Source: Scalindua sp964584595
Lineage (GTDB): Bacteria > Planctomycetota > Brocadiia > Brocadiales > Scalinduaceae
Assembly (NCBI GenBank): GCA_964584595.1
Contig: CAZPAM010000070.1
Span: forward strand, 1 to 13,983
Length of the DNA stretch: 13,983 nt
Direction: 5' to 3'
Shown: positions 6,415 through 12,518 of the stretch, in pieces
Layout: each line of letters begins with the position of its first letter
Numbering within the stretch: position 1 is the stretch's first letter
Translations under genes and position numbers: made by a program
Notes under the pieces: model-generated
Databases searched by the model: none
Told to the model about the DNA's origin: nothing
The model's input: the letters and a program-made list of their open reading frames with translations, nothing else

Positions 6415-8574
6415 ATGGTAAGTGAGCAAACAATACCAAAAAGACGTTTTCCGGTAACTGCCTTTGTGATCATCTTTTTTATCACATTAGTGCTGTTCAC
6501 AGGTTTAGGCTGGGGATCTTTACATTCATACAAAGACATCAAGACGATTCAGGAACGAGACCTTCGGCTTCAAAAGTTGGTCGGTATCATTATTCATCTA
6601 GATGAGGTGTTAACCATGTCGGCTCGCATGGGAGCAGAGACAGGTAACATGCAGTGGGAAGAACGTTATCTAAGCTTTGAGCCGCAATTGGATTCTGCTA
6701 TCAATGAGGCCAAAAGATTGGTACCTGAGACATTCATGGGTGAAGCTGCTTCTCAGACGAATACTGCAAACATCAAACTGGTTACAATGGAGAAGCAAGC
6801 CTTCGAATTGGTGCGTCAGGAGCAACGTGAAGCTGCATCGGCTCTGCTATATAGTGAGGAATATGAAGAACAGAAGCAGCTTTACTCCGAAGGCATGGGG
6901 CAGATTACGACCTCAATGCAAAGTTACGTGAAGGACCTCCTAAAAGAGCATCGTTACCACGCATACATAACTTTTATAGTTATCGCCATTACTCTGCCGA
7001 GTTTAATTTTTGCCTGGATATATGTAATACGAAGGATGGGAATGTATGTTGCTACACGTAGGGTGGCAGAGGATAGATTAAAAGACTCTTTTGAACAAAC
7101 TCGTTCCTGGCTTGATAATTCACCGGTTTGCACTAAGGTTGTGGATCTTGATTTTAATCTGAAATATATGAGTGCTGCGGGTATAAAAGCTCTTAAAGTT
7201 AAAGATGTTACAAAGCTTTATGGGAAACCATATCCTTTTGATTTCTTTCCTGAATCGTTCAAAGATAGTATGACTAAAAATCTGGAAAGGGTTAAAAGAA
7301 CAGGTGAAGTTATCACAGAGGAAGCTCCTATTTCGGATATAGAGGGAAACGAATTGTGGTTTCAGGCTACTATTGTGCCGGTCAGAGATAGTGAAGGCCG
7401 GATTGAGTTCTTCATAATCGTATCCGTTGACATAAACGAACGCAAGAAGATGGAAGAGGCACTCATACAGTCAGAAAAGCTAAAGTCCATTGGGACAATA
7501 ACCTCAGGGGTTGCCCATGAGTTTAATAATATACTTACTATTATATCCGGAAATGTACATATTCTTGAAGATAAATATAAAGATCATGATGAATTAATCG
7601 CAAGGCTTAGTACAGTCCGGCAGGCCACTGTCGATGGAGCTCAAATATCCAGAAGAATGCTCAGGTTTACCAAGATCGGAGTAGATGGCAAAGAAATCAT
7701 TCCTTACGATATAACTGATCTGATAAAGCAATCTATTGAATTCACAATGCCCAAATGGAAAAGTATGGCACAGTCTAATGGCATAGATTACCACATGGAC
7801 ACTGACGGTATCACTAAAATACCACCTATATTGTGTGATCCTACAGGGATAAGAGAGGTATTTATAAATATAATAAACAATGCCCTTGATGCAATGCCTG
7901 AAGGTGGCAGTATCTCGTTCAGTACATGGAGTAATGAGAGCACGGTATTTGTAAGAATCTCTGATACTGGACAGGGTATGACGGAAGATGTAAGGAAGAA
8001 TGTATTTGACCCGTTCTTCACTACGAAAAGACCTGCAGGGACAGGATTGGGCATGAGTATCGCTTATAGTGCAGTAAAGAATCATGGCGGAAAGATAGAG
8101 GTGGAGAGCGAAGTGGGAAGGGGCAGTATATTTACCATTCAATTGCCTGTTACCTCAGGAACAGTCAGTCCAATAATGACTCCCGTACCGGAACAGGAAA
8201 TAAAGAGCGGGAATCTCGGCATACTGGTGGTAGACGATGAGGAAGATATATGCGAGGTACTGGACAGCTTGTTGTCTAAACAAGGTCACAAAGTGCTGAC
8301 TGTTAACAATGGTGCTGAGGCGATTGAACTGGCAAAGAGAGAGGCCTTTGATCTTGTTTTATGTGATCTGGCCATGCCGGATGTTTTTGGATATGATGTG
8401 ATAAAGGCCCTGCATGGATTAGAGAGAACACCGAAGATAGGTATAATCACGGGTTGTAGTGAGAAGCTTAAGCATGTAGAAGAGGGGGAGATTATGGTAG
8501 ACTTTGTTCTCAGAAAACCTTTCAATTATTCAGAGCTGTCAGAACATATAAATGATGTAATTAGTGCTAAATAA
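6415..8574 (+). CDS. PAS-containing hybrid sensor histidine kinase with C-terminal receiver
   Basis: A 719-residue membrane sensor kinase. TM1 (about residues 12-34) and TM2 (about 184-206) bracket a roughly 150-residue, mainly helical periplasmic region that resembles four-helix-bundle sensor modules. A cytoplasmic PAS domain follows (about 227-345), with SWLDNSPVCTKVVDLDFNLK at its start and the PAC-like tail VDINERKKMEEAL. The HisKA domain has phospho-acceptor H368 (SGVAHEFNNIL). The HATPase domain has N488/N489 (INNALDAMPEGG), DTGQGM (D517), FDPFFTTK and GTGLGMSIAYS. The receiver domain (about 601-716) has D607/D608, phospho-acceptor D651 (LCDLAMPD) and K701. It shares the hybrid layout of the preceding kinase but has a different sensor region and no haem motif. 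The signal is unknown, and no response regulator with an output domain is adjacent. Confidence 0.92.
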   Translation: MVSEQTIPKRRFPVTAFVIIFFITLVLFTGLGWGSLHSYKDIKTIQERDLRLQKLVGIIIHLDEVLTMSARMGAETGNMQWEERYLSFEPQLDSAINEAKRLVPETFMGEAASQTNTANIKLVTMEKQAFELVRQEQREAASALLYSEEYEEQKQLYSEGMGQITTSMQSYVKDLLKEHRYHAYITFIVIAITLPSLIFAWIYVIRRMGMYVATRRVAEDRLKDSFEQTRSWLDNSPVCTKVVDLDFNLKYMSAAGIKALKVKDVTKLYGKPYPFDFFPESFKDSMTKNLERVKRTGEVITEEAPISDIEGNELWFQATIVPVRDSEGRIEFFIIVSVDINERKKMEEALIQSEKLKSIGTITSGVAHEFNNILTIISGNVHILEDKYKDHDELIARLSTVRQATVDGAQISRRMLRFTKIGVDGKEIIPYDITDLIKQSIEFTMPKWKSMAQSNGIDYHMDTDGITKIPPILCDPTGIREVFINIINNALDAMPEGGSISFSTWSNESTVFVRISDTGQGMTEDVRKNVFDPFFTTKRPAGTGLGMSIAYSAVKNHGGKIEVESEVGRGSIFTIQLPVTSGTVSPIMTPVPEQEIKSGNLGILVVDDEEDICEVLDSLLSKQGHKVLTVNNGAEAIELAKREAFDLVLCDLAMPDVFGYDVIKALHGLERTPKIGIITGCSEKLKHVEEGEIMVDFVLRKPFNYSELSEHINDVISAK

Positions 8575-8653
8575 CAGATAATTAAAGAATCACCGGCACA
8601 TACTTCCAGTTATCTACTATTTGTTTCTTACCTCTAACTTCTTGCTTCTTATA

Positions 8654-8684
8654 ATCTGCGTTCCATCTGTGTAAATCAGCGTCC
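8654..8684. repeat. Three degenerate 10-11 bp tandem units (ATCTGCGT-like)
   Basis: Three consecutive units are visible: ATCTGCGTTCC (8654-8664), ATCTGTGTAA (8665-8674) and ATCAGCGTCC (8675-8684). They share the core ATCnGnGT and a spacing close to one helical turn. Similar ATCTGCGT/ATCTGTGT strings recur as dispersed intergenic sequence in many bacterial genomes; I state that from general familiarity. They lie in the 220-bp gap before the PerR gene and about 30 bp upstream of its promoter. No function is claimed. Confidence 0.5.
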
Positions 8685-8710
8685 AATAATTTTTAGAAAT
8701 CAGGGCAAAT

Positions 8711-8744
8711 TTAGATTTGACAATCTGTAATGATTGTTGTCTAA
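8711..8744. promoter_or_regulatory. Imperfect dyad overlapping the perR promoter, candidate operator
   Basis: TTAGA (8711-8715) and TCTAA (8740-8744) are reverse complements. Nested inside them, CAATC (8721-8725) pairs with GATTG (8732-8736) around TGTAAT. The inner arms lie in the spacer of the promoter at 8717-8745, the usual place for a repressor site. It does not match the Bacillus Per box consensus well. Autoregulation by the downstream Fur/PerR protein is an inference from position. Confidence 0.45.
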
Positions 8745-8745
8745 T
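8717..8745 (+). promoter_or_regulatory. Near-consensus sigma-70-type promoter for the PerR/Fur gene
   Basis: TTGACA (8717-8722) is a perfect -35 hexamer. TCTAAT (8740-8745) matches the -10 consensus at 5 of 6 positions, with the optimal 17-bp spacer. Transcription would start near 8752, leaving a leader of about 42 nt before the ATG at 8794. This is the best promoter in the window by eye. Confidence 0.65.
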
Positions 8746-8793
8746 AATACATATAGAGTAAATTTATAGCTTTTAATTTTTTATGGTGACGAA

Positions 8794-9216
8794 ATGGATA
8801 CAGCAGATAATTTAATAGAAAAATTCAGAAGTAAGAATTTTAAGATTACACCGCAGCGTATGGGGATATTCAAGATTCTTGAGGGTAATCTTGAGCACCC
8901 TTCTGCAGAAGATGTTTTTGCCAGGATAAAGAAGATTTATCCTACCATATCTTTTACCACTGTTTACAAGACGCTGGACATCTTAGAAAAGATGGGCGAA
9001 GTTTTGAAGATTACTATAGATGATGAAAGAAAGCACTACGACCCCAACACGGCCACCCACCATCACATCATATGTTTAGGATGCAATAAAATCTCTGACA
9101 TCGAGGGGGATCATATAAACCCGACACTGCCGGATGGAATTCTAAATGAGTTTACACCTTCCAGATATCACGTCTCTTTCTATGGTACTTGTAAAGATTG
9201 TCTGAATAAGCAATAA
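8794..9216 (+). CDS. perR: Peroxide-responsive Fur-family repressor (PerR-like)
   Basis: A 140-residue Fur-family metalloregulator. The N-terminal winged helix (about 1-75) includes FKITPQRMGIFKIL and the recognition helix region SFTTVYKTLDIL. The structural zinc site is C94-C97 and C133-C136. The five ligands of the PerR regulatory Fe/Mn site are all present at the offset expected from Bacillus subtilis PerR (two residues lower): H35, D83, H89, H91, D102. PerR senses H2O2 by iron-catalysed oxidation of two of these histidines (H35 and H91 here by alignment) and releases DNA. The downstream genes for ferritin-like and rubredoxin-like proteins are typical PerR targets. The ATG at 8794 follows a GGTGACGA sequence. 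A Fur or Zur role is less likely given the intact PerR ligand set. The symbol is by family inference. Confidence 0.85.
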   Translation: MDTADNLIEKFRSKNFKITPQRMGIFKILEGNLEHPSAEDVFARIKKIYPTISFTTVYKTLDILEKMGEVLKITIDDERKHYDPNTATHHHIICLGCNKISDIEGDHINPTLPDGILNEFTPSRYHVSFYGTCKDCLNKQ

Positions 9217-9235
9217 ACAGGCTTAAATCTAACTT

Positions 9236-9279
9236 GTATAATTTGCTTCAATTTAACAGGGAAAAATAGTATAATTTGC
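9236..9279 (+). promoter_or_regulatory. Duplicated -10-like element (GTATAATTTGC twice) upstream of the tlpA-like gene
   Basis: GTATAATTTGC occurs at 9236-9246 and again at 9269-9279, exactly 33 bp apart, each containing a perfect TATAAT. The only -35 candidate for the second copy at 17-bp spacing is TTCAAT (9247-9252), a weak match. The pair may be two start sites or a directly repeated binding site. Start sites are not provable from sequence. Confidence 0.4.
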
Positions 9280-9310
9280 GGATATTCACAGTAAATGTAT
9301 ATTGAAAAAG

Positions 9311-9316
9311 AAGGGG
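9311..9316 (+). promoter_or_regulatory. Ribosome binding site that sets the tlpA-like start
   Basis: AAGGGG lies 6 nt before the ATG at 9323. The frame is also open from a TTG at 9302, but that start would lie upstream of this RBS and has none of its own, so the ATG is preferred. Confidence 0.65.
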
Positions 9317-9322
9317 TTGAAA

Positions 9323-9841
9323 ATGAATATAGTTATAAGGCTGTTCGTGATTTTATTGTTGAGTACTTTCGCCGTGTTTTCTCTCACGTTCAGCGTCACA
9401 GAGGATTCAGTATTTGCAGAGGTTGAGAGTGGCATAGATGTGGGCCAAAAAGCATTTCCGTTCACACTGTCGACTGTTGATGGTGAGGAGATAGAGTTGG
9501 GATCGTTTGCCAAAGATAAGGTTACATTACTTGTATTTGGTGCTACATGGTGTCCTGCATGCAGACATGAGATCCCTATCCTCAAGGAATTTTACAGTGA
9601 GCTTAAGGATGATGGTCTTAATGTGTTAGGTATCGATGTCAAGGAGAGTGTAAAAAAAGTCAAATCTTTAGTTGATAAGATGCAGATAAATTATCCTGTG
9701 GCTCTTGATTCCGATGCTAAGGTGGCAAGGCTGTATAAGGTTGTGGGAATCCCCTTAAACATTATATTGGATAAGAATGGAATTATAGTATACAAGGAAA
9801 ACAAGCCGCCGACTAAAGAGTTTTTAAAAGGTTTATTGTAA
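9323..9841 (+). CDS. Exported thioredoxin-like protein (TlpA/ResA/AhpC-TSA family)
   Basis: A 172-residue protein. The N-terminus has a hydrophobic signal segment (about residues 5-24: IRLFVILLLSTFAVFSLTF). A possible signal peptidase site follows VFA near residue 32; a retained membrane anchor is also possible. The thioredoxin fold starts at about 37 (IDVGQKAFPFTLSTVDG), a TlpA-like entry. The redox-active pair is C77-x-x-C80 in FGATWCPACRHEIP, and VVGIPLNIILD (140-150) supplies the cis-proline strand. It should act in the periplasm as a thiol-disulfide reductase or peroxidase-type protein. ResA/TlpA relatives often reduce apocytochrome c cysteines, which would suit a genome encoding a haem-binding periplasmic sensor (inference). 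Its place between perR and the ferritin-like gene also allows an oxidative-stress role. The nearby repeat at 9236-9279 may hold its promoter. Confidence 0.85.
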   Translation: MNIVIRLFVILLLSTFAVFSLTFSVTEDSVFAEVESGIDVGQKAFPFTLSTVDGEEIELGSFAKDKVTLLVFGATWCPACRHEIPILKEFYSELKDDGLNVLGIDVKESVKKVKSLVDKMQINYPVALDSDAKVARLYKVVGIPLNIILDKNGIIVYKENKPPTKEFLKGLL

Positions 9842-9895
9842 GTTATATTTGTTTAACTGGCACCTACTCGTAGACATTAAAAGGAGGGATGGAAT

Positions 9896-10354
9896 ATGTC
9901 TTTGAAGACGTTAAGAGAAATACTGGATCAGGCTATTCAGAATGAAGACGAGGCTAATCGGTTTTATGCTGAAGCGGCAAATACGGTGAAGGATCCTTCG
10001 GCTAAGGAATTGCTTAATGAATTTGCCGCAATTGAATTGAAACATAAGACTGTATTGCAGAATTTTGATTTAGGTACTGTTGATGAAGAGCACCATACCG
10101 TTAAAGAAGCACATGACTATCACATAGGTGATTACCTTCTTGATAAAGAGATTACTCCTGATTCATCCATTCAGGACATAATGATTCATGCAATGAAGAG
10201 AGAGCAGAAGGCGTATCAGTTTTTTAAAGATATGGCTAAGGTTGTGAGCAGCATTGAAGTAAGGAATCTTTTTGAGGATCTGGCTGCAGAGGAATTAGAC
10301 CATAAAGGAAAGATCGAGACAGAATACGATGATGTAATTTATAAGGAGTTTTGA
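9896..10354 (+). CDS. Ferritin-like di-iron protein, rubrerythrin-type, without rubredoxin domain (copy 1)
   Basis: A 152-residue protein of the rubrerythrin/ferritin-like family (COG1633-like). Two helix pairs carry the likely di-iron ligands: E19 in EDEANRFY with E47xxH50 (IELKH), then E103 in REQKAYQFF with E133xxH136 (EELDH). The twofold internal symmetry is typical of a four-helix ferritin-like bundle. It lacks the C-terminal rubredoxin domain of true rubrerythrin, so it would need a separate electron donor for peroxide reduction. The small rubredoxin-like protein at 11794 is a candidate (inference). A strong RBS, AAGGAGGG at 9881-9888, precedes the ATG. Its stop is 3 bp from the next start, so these two genes are surely one operon. 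A paralog is at 12030. An iron-storage or erythrin-like role is an alternative. Confidence 0.85.
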   Translation: MSLKTLREILDQAIQNEDEANRFYAEAANTVKDPSAKELLNEFAAIELKHKTVLQNFDLGTVDEEHHTVKEAHDYHIGDYLLDKEITPDSSIQDIMIHAMKREQKAYQFFKDMAKVVSSIEVRNLFEDLAAEELDHKGKIETEYDDVIYKEF

Positions 10355-10357
10355 TAA

Positions 10358-11731
10358 GTGGCAGAATACGTTATCATTGGTAATGGTGTTGCCGGTATAA
10401 AAGCAATAGAGCAGATCCGAAAGTCTGATAGTGATAGTAAGATCACAATGGTAGGGGAGGAGAATTATCCGTTTTATTACAGGCCTCAACTCCCGGAATA
10501 CATCAGCGGTTCAGTTGATGAAGGAAGGCTATGGGGGAAAAGGGAGAGTTTTTATGGAGATAATGGTGTTGATTTGCTCCTTGGAAAGAAGGCTGTAAAA
10601 GTCAGGGATAGTAGTAATGAAGTTGTTTTAAGTGATGAGACTACACTTCATTATGATTCGCTCTTAATTGCAACAGGTGGTTCCATCCAAAGCAGGGAAT
10701 ATCCGGGTGGTAATTTAAATGGCGGAATAGTACAGCTGAAAACTATAGATGATGCAAAAAATATAAAGGAGAGGGTGAAGGGAGCAAAGAGTGCCGTAGT
10801 AGTTGGTGAAGATTTCCTGACACTGTCTCTGGTAGAAGCCCTGAACAAAAGCGGCATTGGAGTGACTTATCTGTTACGTGGGGACAGGCTATGGCCTGAC
10901 GTGATGGATAAAGATGCCTCCAAAGTTCTTGAGATTAAGCTGAGTGAGAAGGGCATAAAGATAGAGCATGAGACGGATATAAAAGAGATTGTTGTTAAAG
11001 ATAAAGCTGTTCAGGGTGTTATTACCACAAACGATGTATTTATTGAATGCCAGATTATTGGTGCTATAGATAAAATGAAACCTAATATGGATTTCTTGAG
11101 TGATAGTGGTGTTAATGTCAGTGATGGTGTCCTGGTAAATAACAATATGCAGACTAATGTTGATAACATCTATGCGGCCGGTGATGTTGCTCAATTGACA
11201 AATGATACGGAAGACGATATTCCAAAGATTAATATCAGGTGGCTGAAGGCCTGGAGACAGGGACAGGTTGCAGGTGCTAACATGACAGGCAACGGTGACG
11301 AATATGATGATGTCTCGTGTGTTAGTTCAACACAGGTATGCGGGGTTGACCTGGTTTCGATAGGGGTTTCAAATCCGTTAAATGGTGGTTATAAGATAAT
11401 GAGAGGCGAATATCCTCATCCTGAAATTGATGTTTATAAGAAGTTAGTCTTAAAAAATGACGCAGTAGTCGGTGCTTTATTTGTAGGTAATGTACTCGAG
11501 GCCGGAGAGATAACAAAGGCCATCAGAAACAAAACAAAATATTCTGATATTGACGAGGCCCTTTTGAAACAGATGTTTGATTTCAATTATCCTGTGAGTC
11601 CATATCGCGGTTTTCTGTGCCCGGTATGCAAGCTTGAGCTTTCAACACCACCTGACGCGAAGGTCGGGGATAAGATTGTGTGTCCTGCCTGCGGTATAGA
11701 ACTTAAGGTAACTGAACGGATGCTGAAGTGA
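10358..11731 (+). CDS. FAD-dependent pyridine nucleotide-disulfide oxidoreductase family protein with C-terminal LysW-like zinc ribbon
   Basis: A 457-residue flavoprotein resembling rubredoxin/nitrite reductase-type NAD(P)H oxidoreductases. The FAD Rossmann motif VIIGNGVAG (G8, G10, G13) and IYAAGDVAQ (271-279) are intact, as is YYRPQLPEYISG (40-51). The second Rossmann site, usually GGGxxGxE for NAD(P)H, reads GEDFLTLS at 150-157: two glycines and the Glu are lost. Nicotinamide use is therefore doubtful. After the flavoprotein core (to about 415), residues 418-453 form a zinc- or iron-binding ribbon with C421, C424, C442, C445. Its ending CPACGIELKV is like the LysW amino-carrier ribbon or a rubredoxin knuckle. 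The GTG start at 10358 has AAGGAG at 10343-10348. It may reduce the neighbouring iron proteins (inference). The domain fusion deserves a database check. Confidence 0.85.
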   Translation: MAEYVIIGNGVAGIKAIEQIRKSDSDSKITMVGEENYPFYYRPQLPEYISGSVDEGRLWGKRESFYGDNGVDLLLGKKAVKVRDSSNEVVLSDETTLHYDSLLIATGGSIQSREYPGGNLNGGIVQLKTIDDAKNIKERVKGAKSAVVVGEDFLTLSLVEALNKSGIGVTYLLRGDRLWPDVMDKDASKVLEIKLSEKGIKIEHETDIKEIVVKDKAVQGVITTNDVFIECQIIGAIDKMKPNMDFLSDSGVNVSDGVLVNNNMQTNVDNIYAAGDVAQLTNDTEDDIPKINIRWLKAWRQGQVAGANMTGNGDEYDDVSCVSSTQVCGVDLVSIGVSNPLNGGYKIMRGEYPHPEIDVYKKLVLKNDAVVGALFVGNVLEAGEITKAIRNKTKYSDIDEALLKQMFDFNYPVSPYRGFLCPVCKLELSTPPDAKVGDKIVCPACGIELKVTERMLK

Positions 11732-11793
11732 TAGCATTATCATTTGTTCAAAGCATTTCTAAAGATTTTTCACTATATTAAACAGGATCTTAC

Positions 11794-12027
11794 ATGAACA
11801 GTTGGAAATGTAGTAATTGTGGTTATCAGCATGATGCAATGGAACCCCATGAAACCTGTCCTTCATGTGGTGAGACATGCGATTTTTATGAGGTTACCAA
11901 TTATGTCCCTAAAATGGATAGGGAAGGCAGAGAGTGCATATGTAAGGTGTGTGGGACTGAAGTCAAGGTTGTTAATGATTGTGGTGGCTTCCTTAAATGT
12001 TGTGACCAGCTTATGGTGTTAAAGTAG
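11794..12027 (+). CDS. Small rubredoxin-desulforedoxin fusion protein
   Basis: A 77-residue iron protein with two cysteine modules. Residues 3-33 (WKCSNCGYQHDAMEPHETCP, then SCG) form a short rubredoxin-like knuckle pair with C6, C9, C22, C25. The spacing is that of the C-terminal domain of rubrerythrin rather than full rubredoxin. Residues 48-77 have C50, C53 and the adjacent pair C69-C70, with the 15-residue gap found in desulforedoxin and the N-terminal domain of desulfoferrodoxin. CKVCGTEVKVV and LKCCDQLM are close to that family. Each module probably holds an Fe(SCys)4 centre. It likely shuttles electrons from a flavoprotein (the gene before) to the ferritin-like proteins on either side (inference). 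AGGA at 11783-11786 is its RBS. There is no catalytic superoxide reductase domain. Confidence 0.85.
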   Translation: MNSWKCSNCGYQHDAMEPHETCPSCGETCDFYEVTNYVPKMDREGRECICKVCGTEVKVVNDCGGFLKCCDQLMVLK

Positions 12028-12029
12028 AT

Positions 12030-12512
12030 GTGTCTTATATCGAAAATACAATGAAAGATGAGACAATAGAATCAATATTGAAAAAAGCGGCTGACAAAGA
12101 GAATGGCACTTATTTACTTTATAAGAATGCTGCTGATAATGCGCACGATGCGCAAACAAAGGCCGTTCTGGCTAAGTTTGCTGAGGAAGAGTTGAAACAT
12201 AAACAAATATTGGAAGAGTTTGATATTGGGGAGTTAAAGGATCAGAGAATTGATATAACAGAAGACGAGCATCGGCAGGGGATAACAGAATTTCTGGTAG
12301 ATCCACATGAAGGCATCGGAGAAGATTCAGACTTTAAGGATGTCCTCGTTTATGCCGCTAAAAGAGAAAAAAAGGCTTTCGACTTTTATGATAGTATGTC
12401 TAAGAATGTTGATGATTCTGAATTGCAAAAGCTTTTTGTCTGGCTGGCACATGAAGAATCGAAACACAAAGAGGATATCGAGGCGTTGTTCTGGGAGGTA
12501 ATGTATCGTTAG
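12030..12512 (+). CDS. Ferritin-like di-iron protein, rubrerythrin-type (copy 2)
   Basis: A 160-residue paralog of the protein at 9896, with the same two-pair helical pattern. Likely di-iron ligands are E24 (DKENGTYLLY), E54xxH57 (EELKH), E113 (KREKKAFDFY) and E143xxH146 (EESKH). Both paralogs share IL.EFDIG/QNFDLG after the first ExxH helix, and REx.KA in the third helix, so they derive from one duplication. The GTG at 12030 starts 2 bp after the preceding stop. An ATG at 12051 would give 153 residues and align better with the start of copy 1. Neither has a strong RBS, so the start is uncertain. It is immediately downstream of the rubredoxin-desulforedoxin gene, which supports an electron donor/acceptor pairing (inference). 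Confidence 0.82.
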   Translation: MSYIENTMKDETIESILKKAADKENGTYLLYKNAADNAHDAQTKAVLAKFAEEELKHKQILEEFDIGELKDQRIDITEDEHRQGITEFLVDPHEGIGEDSDFKDVLVYAAKREKKAFDFYDSMSKNVDDSELQKLFVWLAHEESKHKEDIEALFWEVMYR

Positions 12513-12518
12513 GGTTTT

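Noticed and set aside
7594..8142. 182-codon open frame on the minus strand within the PAS-containing kinase
   Set aside because: It lies wholly opposite the conserved HisKA/HATPase region on the + strand, its translation has an unnatural Tyr/His/Cys-rich composition, and it has no RBS. It is a shadow of the kinase gene.
8286..8525. Minus-strand frame opposite the receiver domain of the second kinase
   Set aside because: The + strand encodes a conserved receiver domain here. The minus translation is rich in Ser/Ile with no recognisable fold.
9302..9841. Longer thioredoxin-like ORF starting from the TTG at 9302
   Set aside because: The RBS AAGGGG at 9311-9316 lies downstream of that TTG and is well placed for the ATG at 9323, which also puts the hydrophobic signal segment at the N-terminus.
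9841..9858. Small AGTTA/TAACT palindrome after the thioredoxin-like gene as a terminator
   Set aside because: The stem is only 5 bp, AT-rich and lacks a U-run, and the next gene begins 54 bp away, so read-through is more likely.
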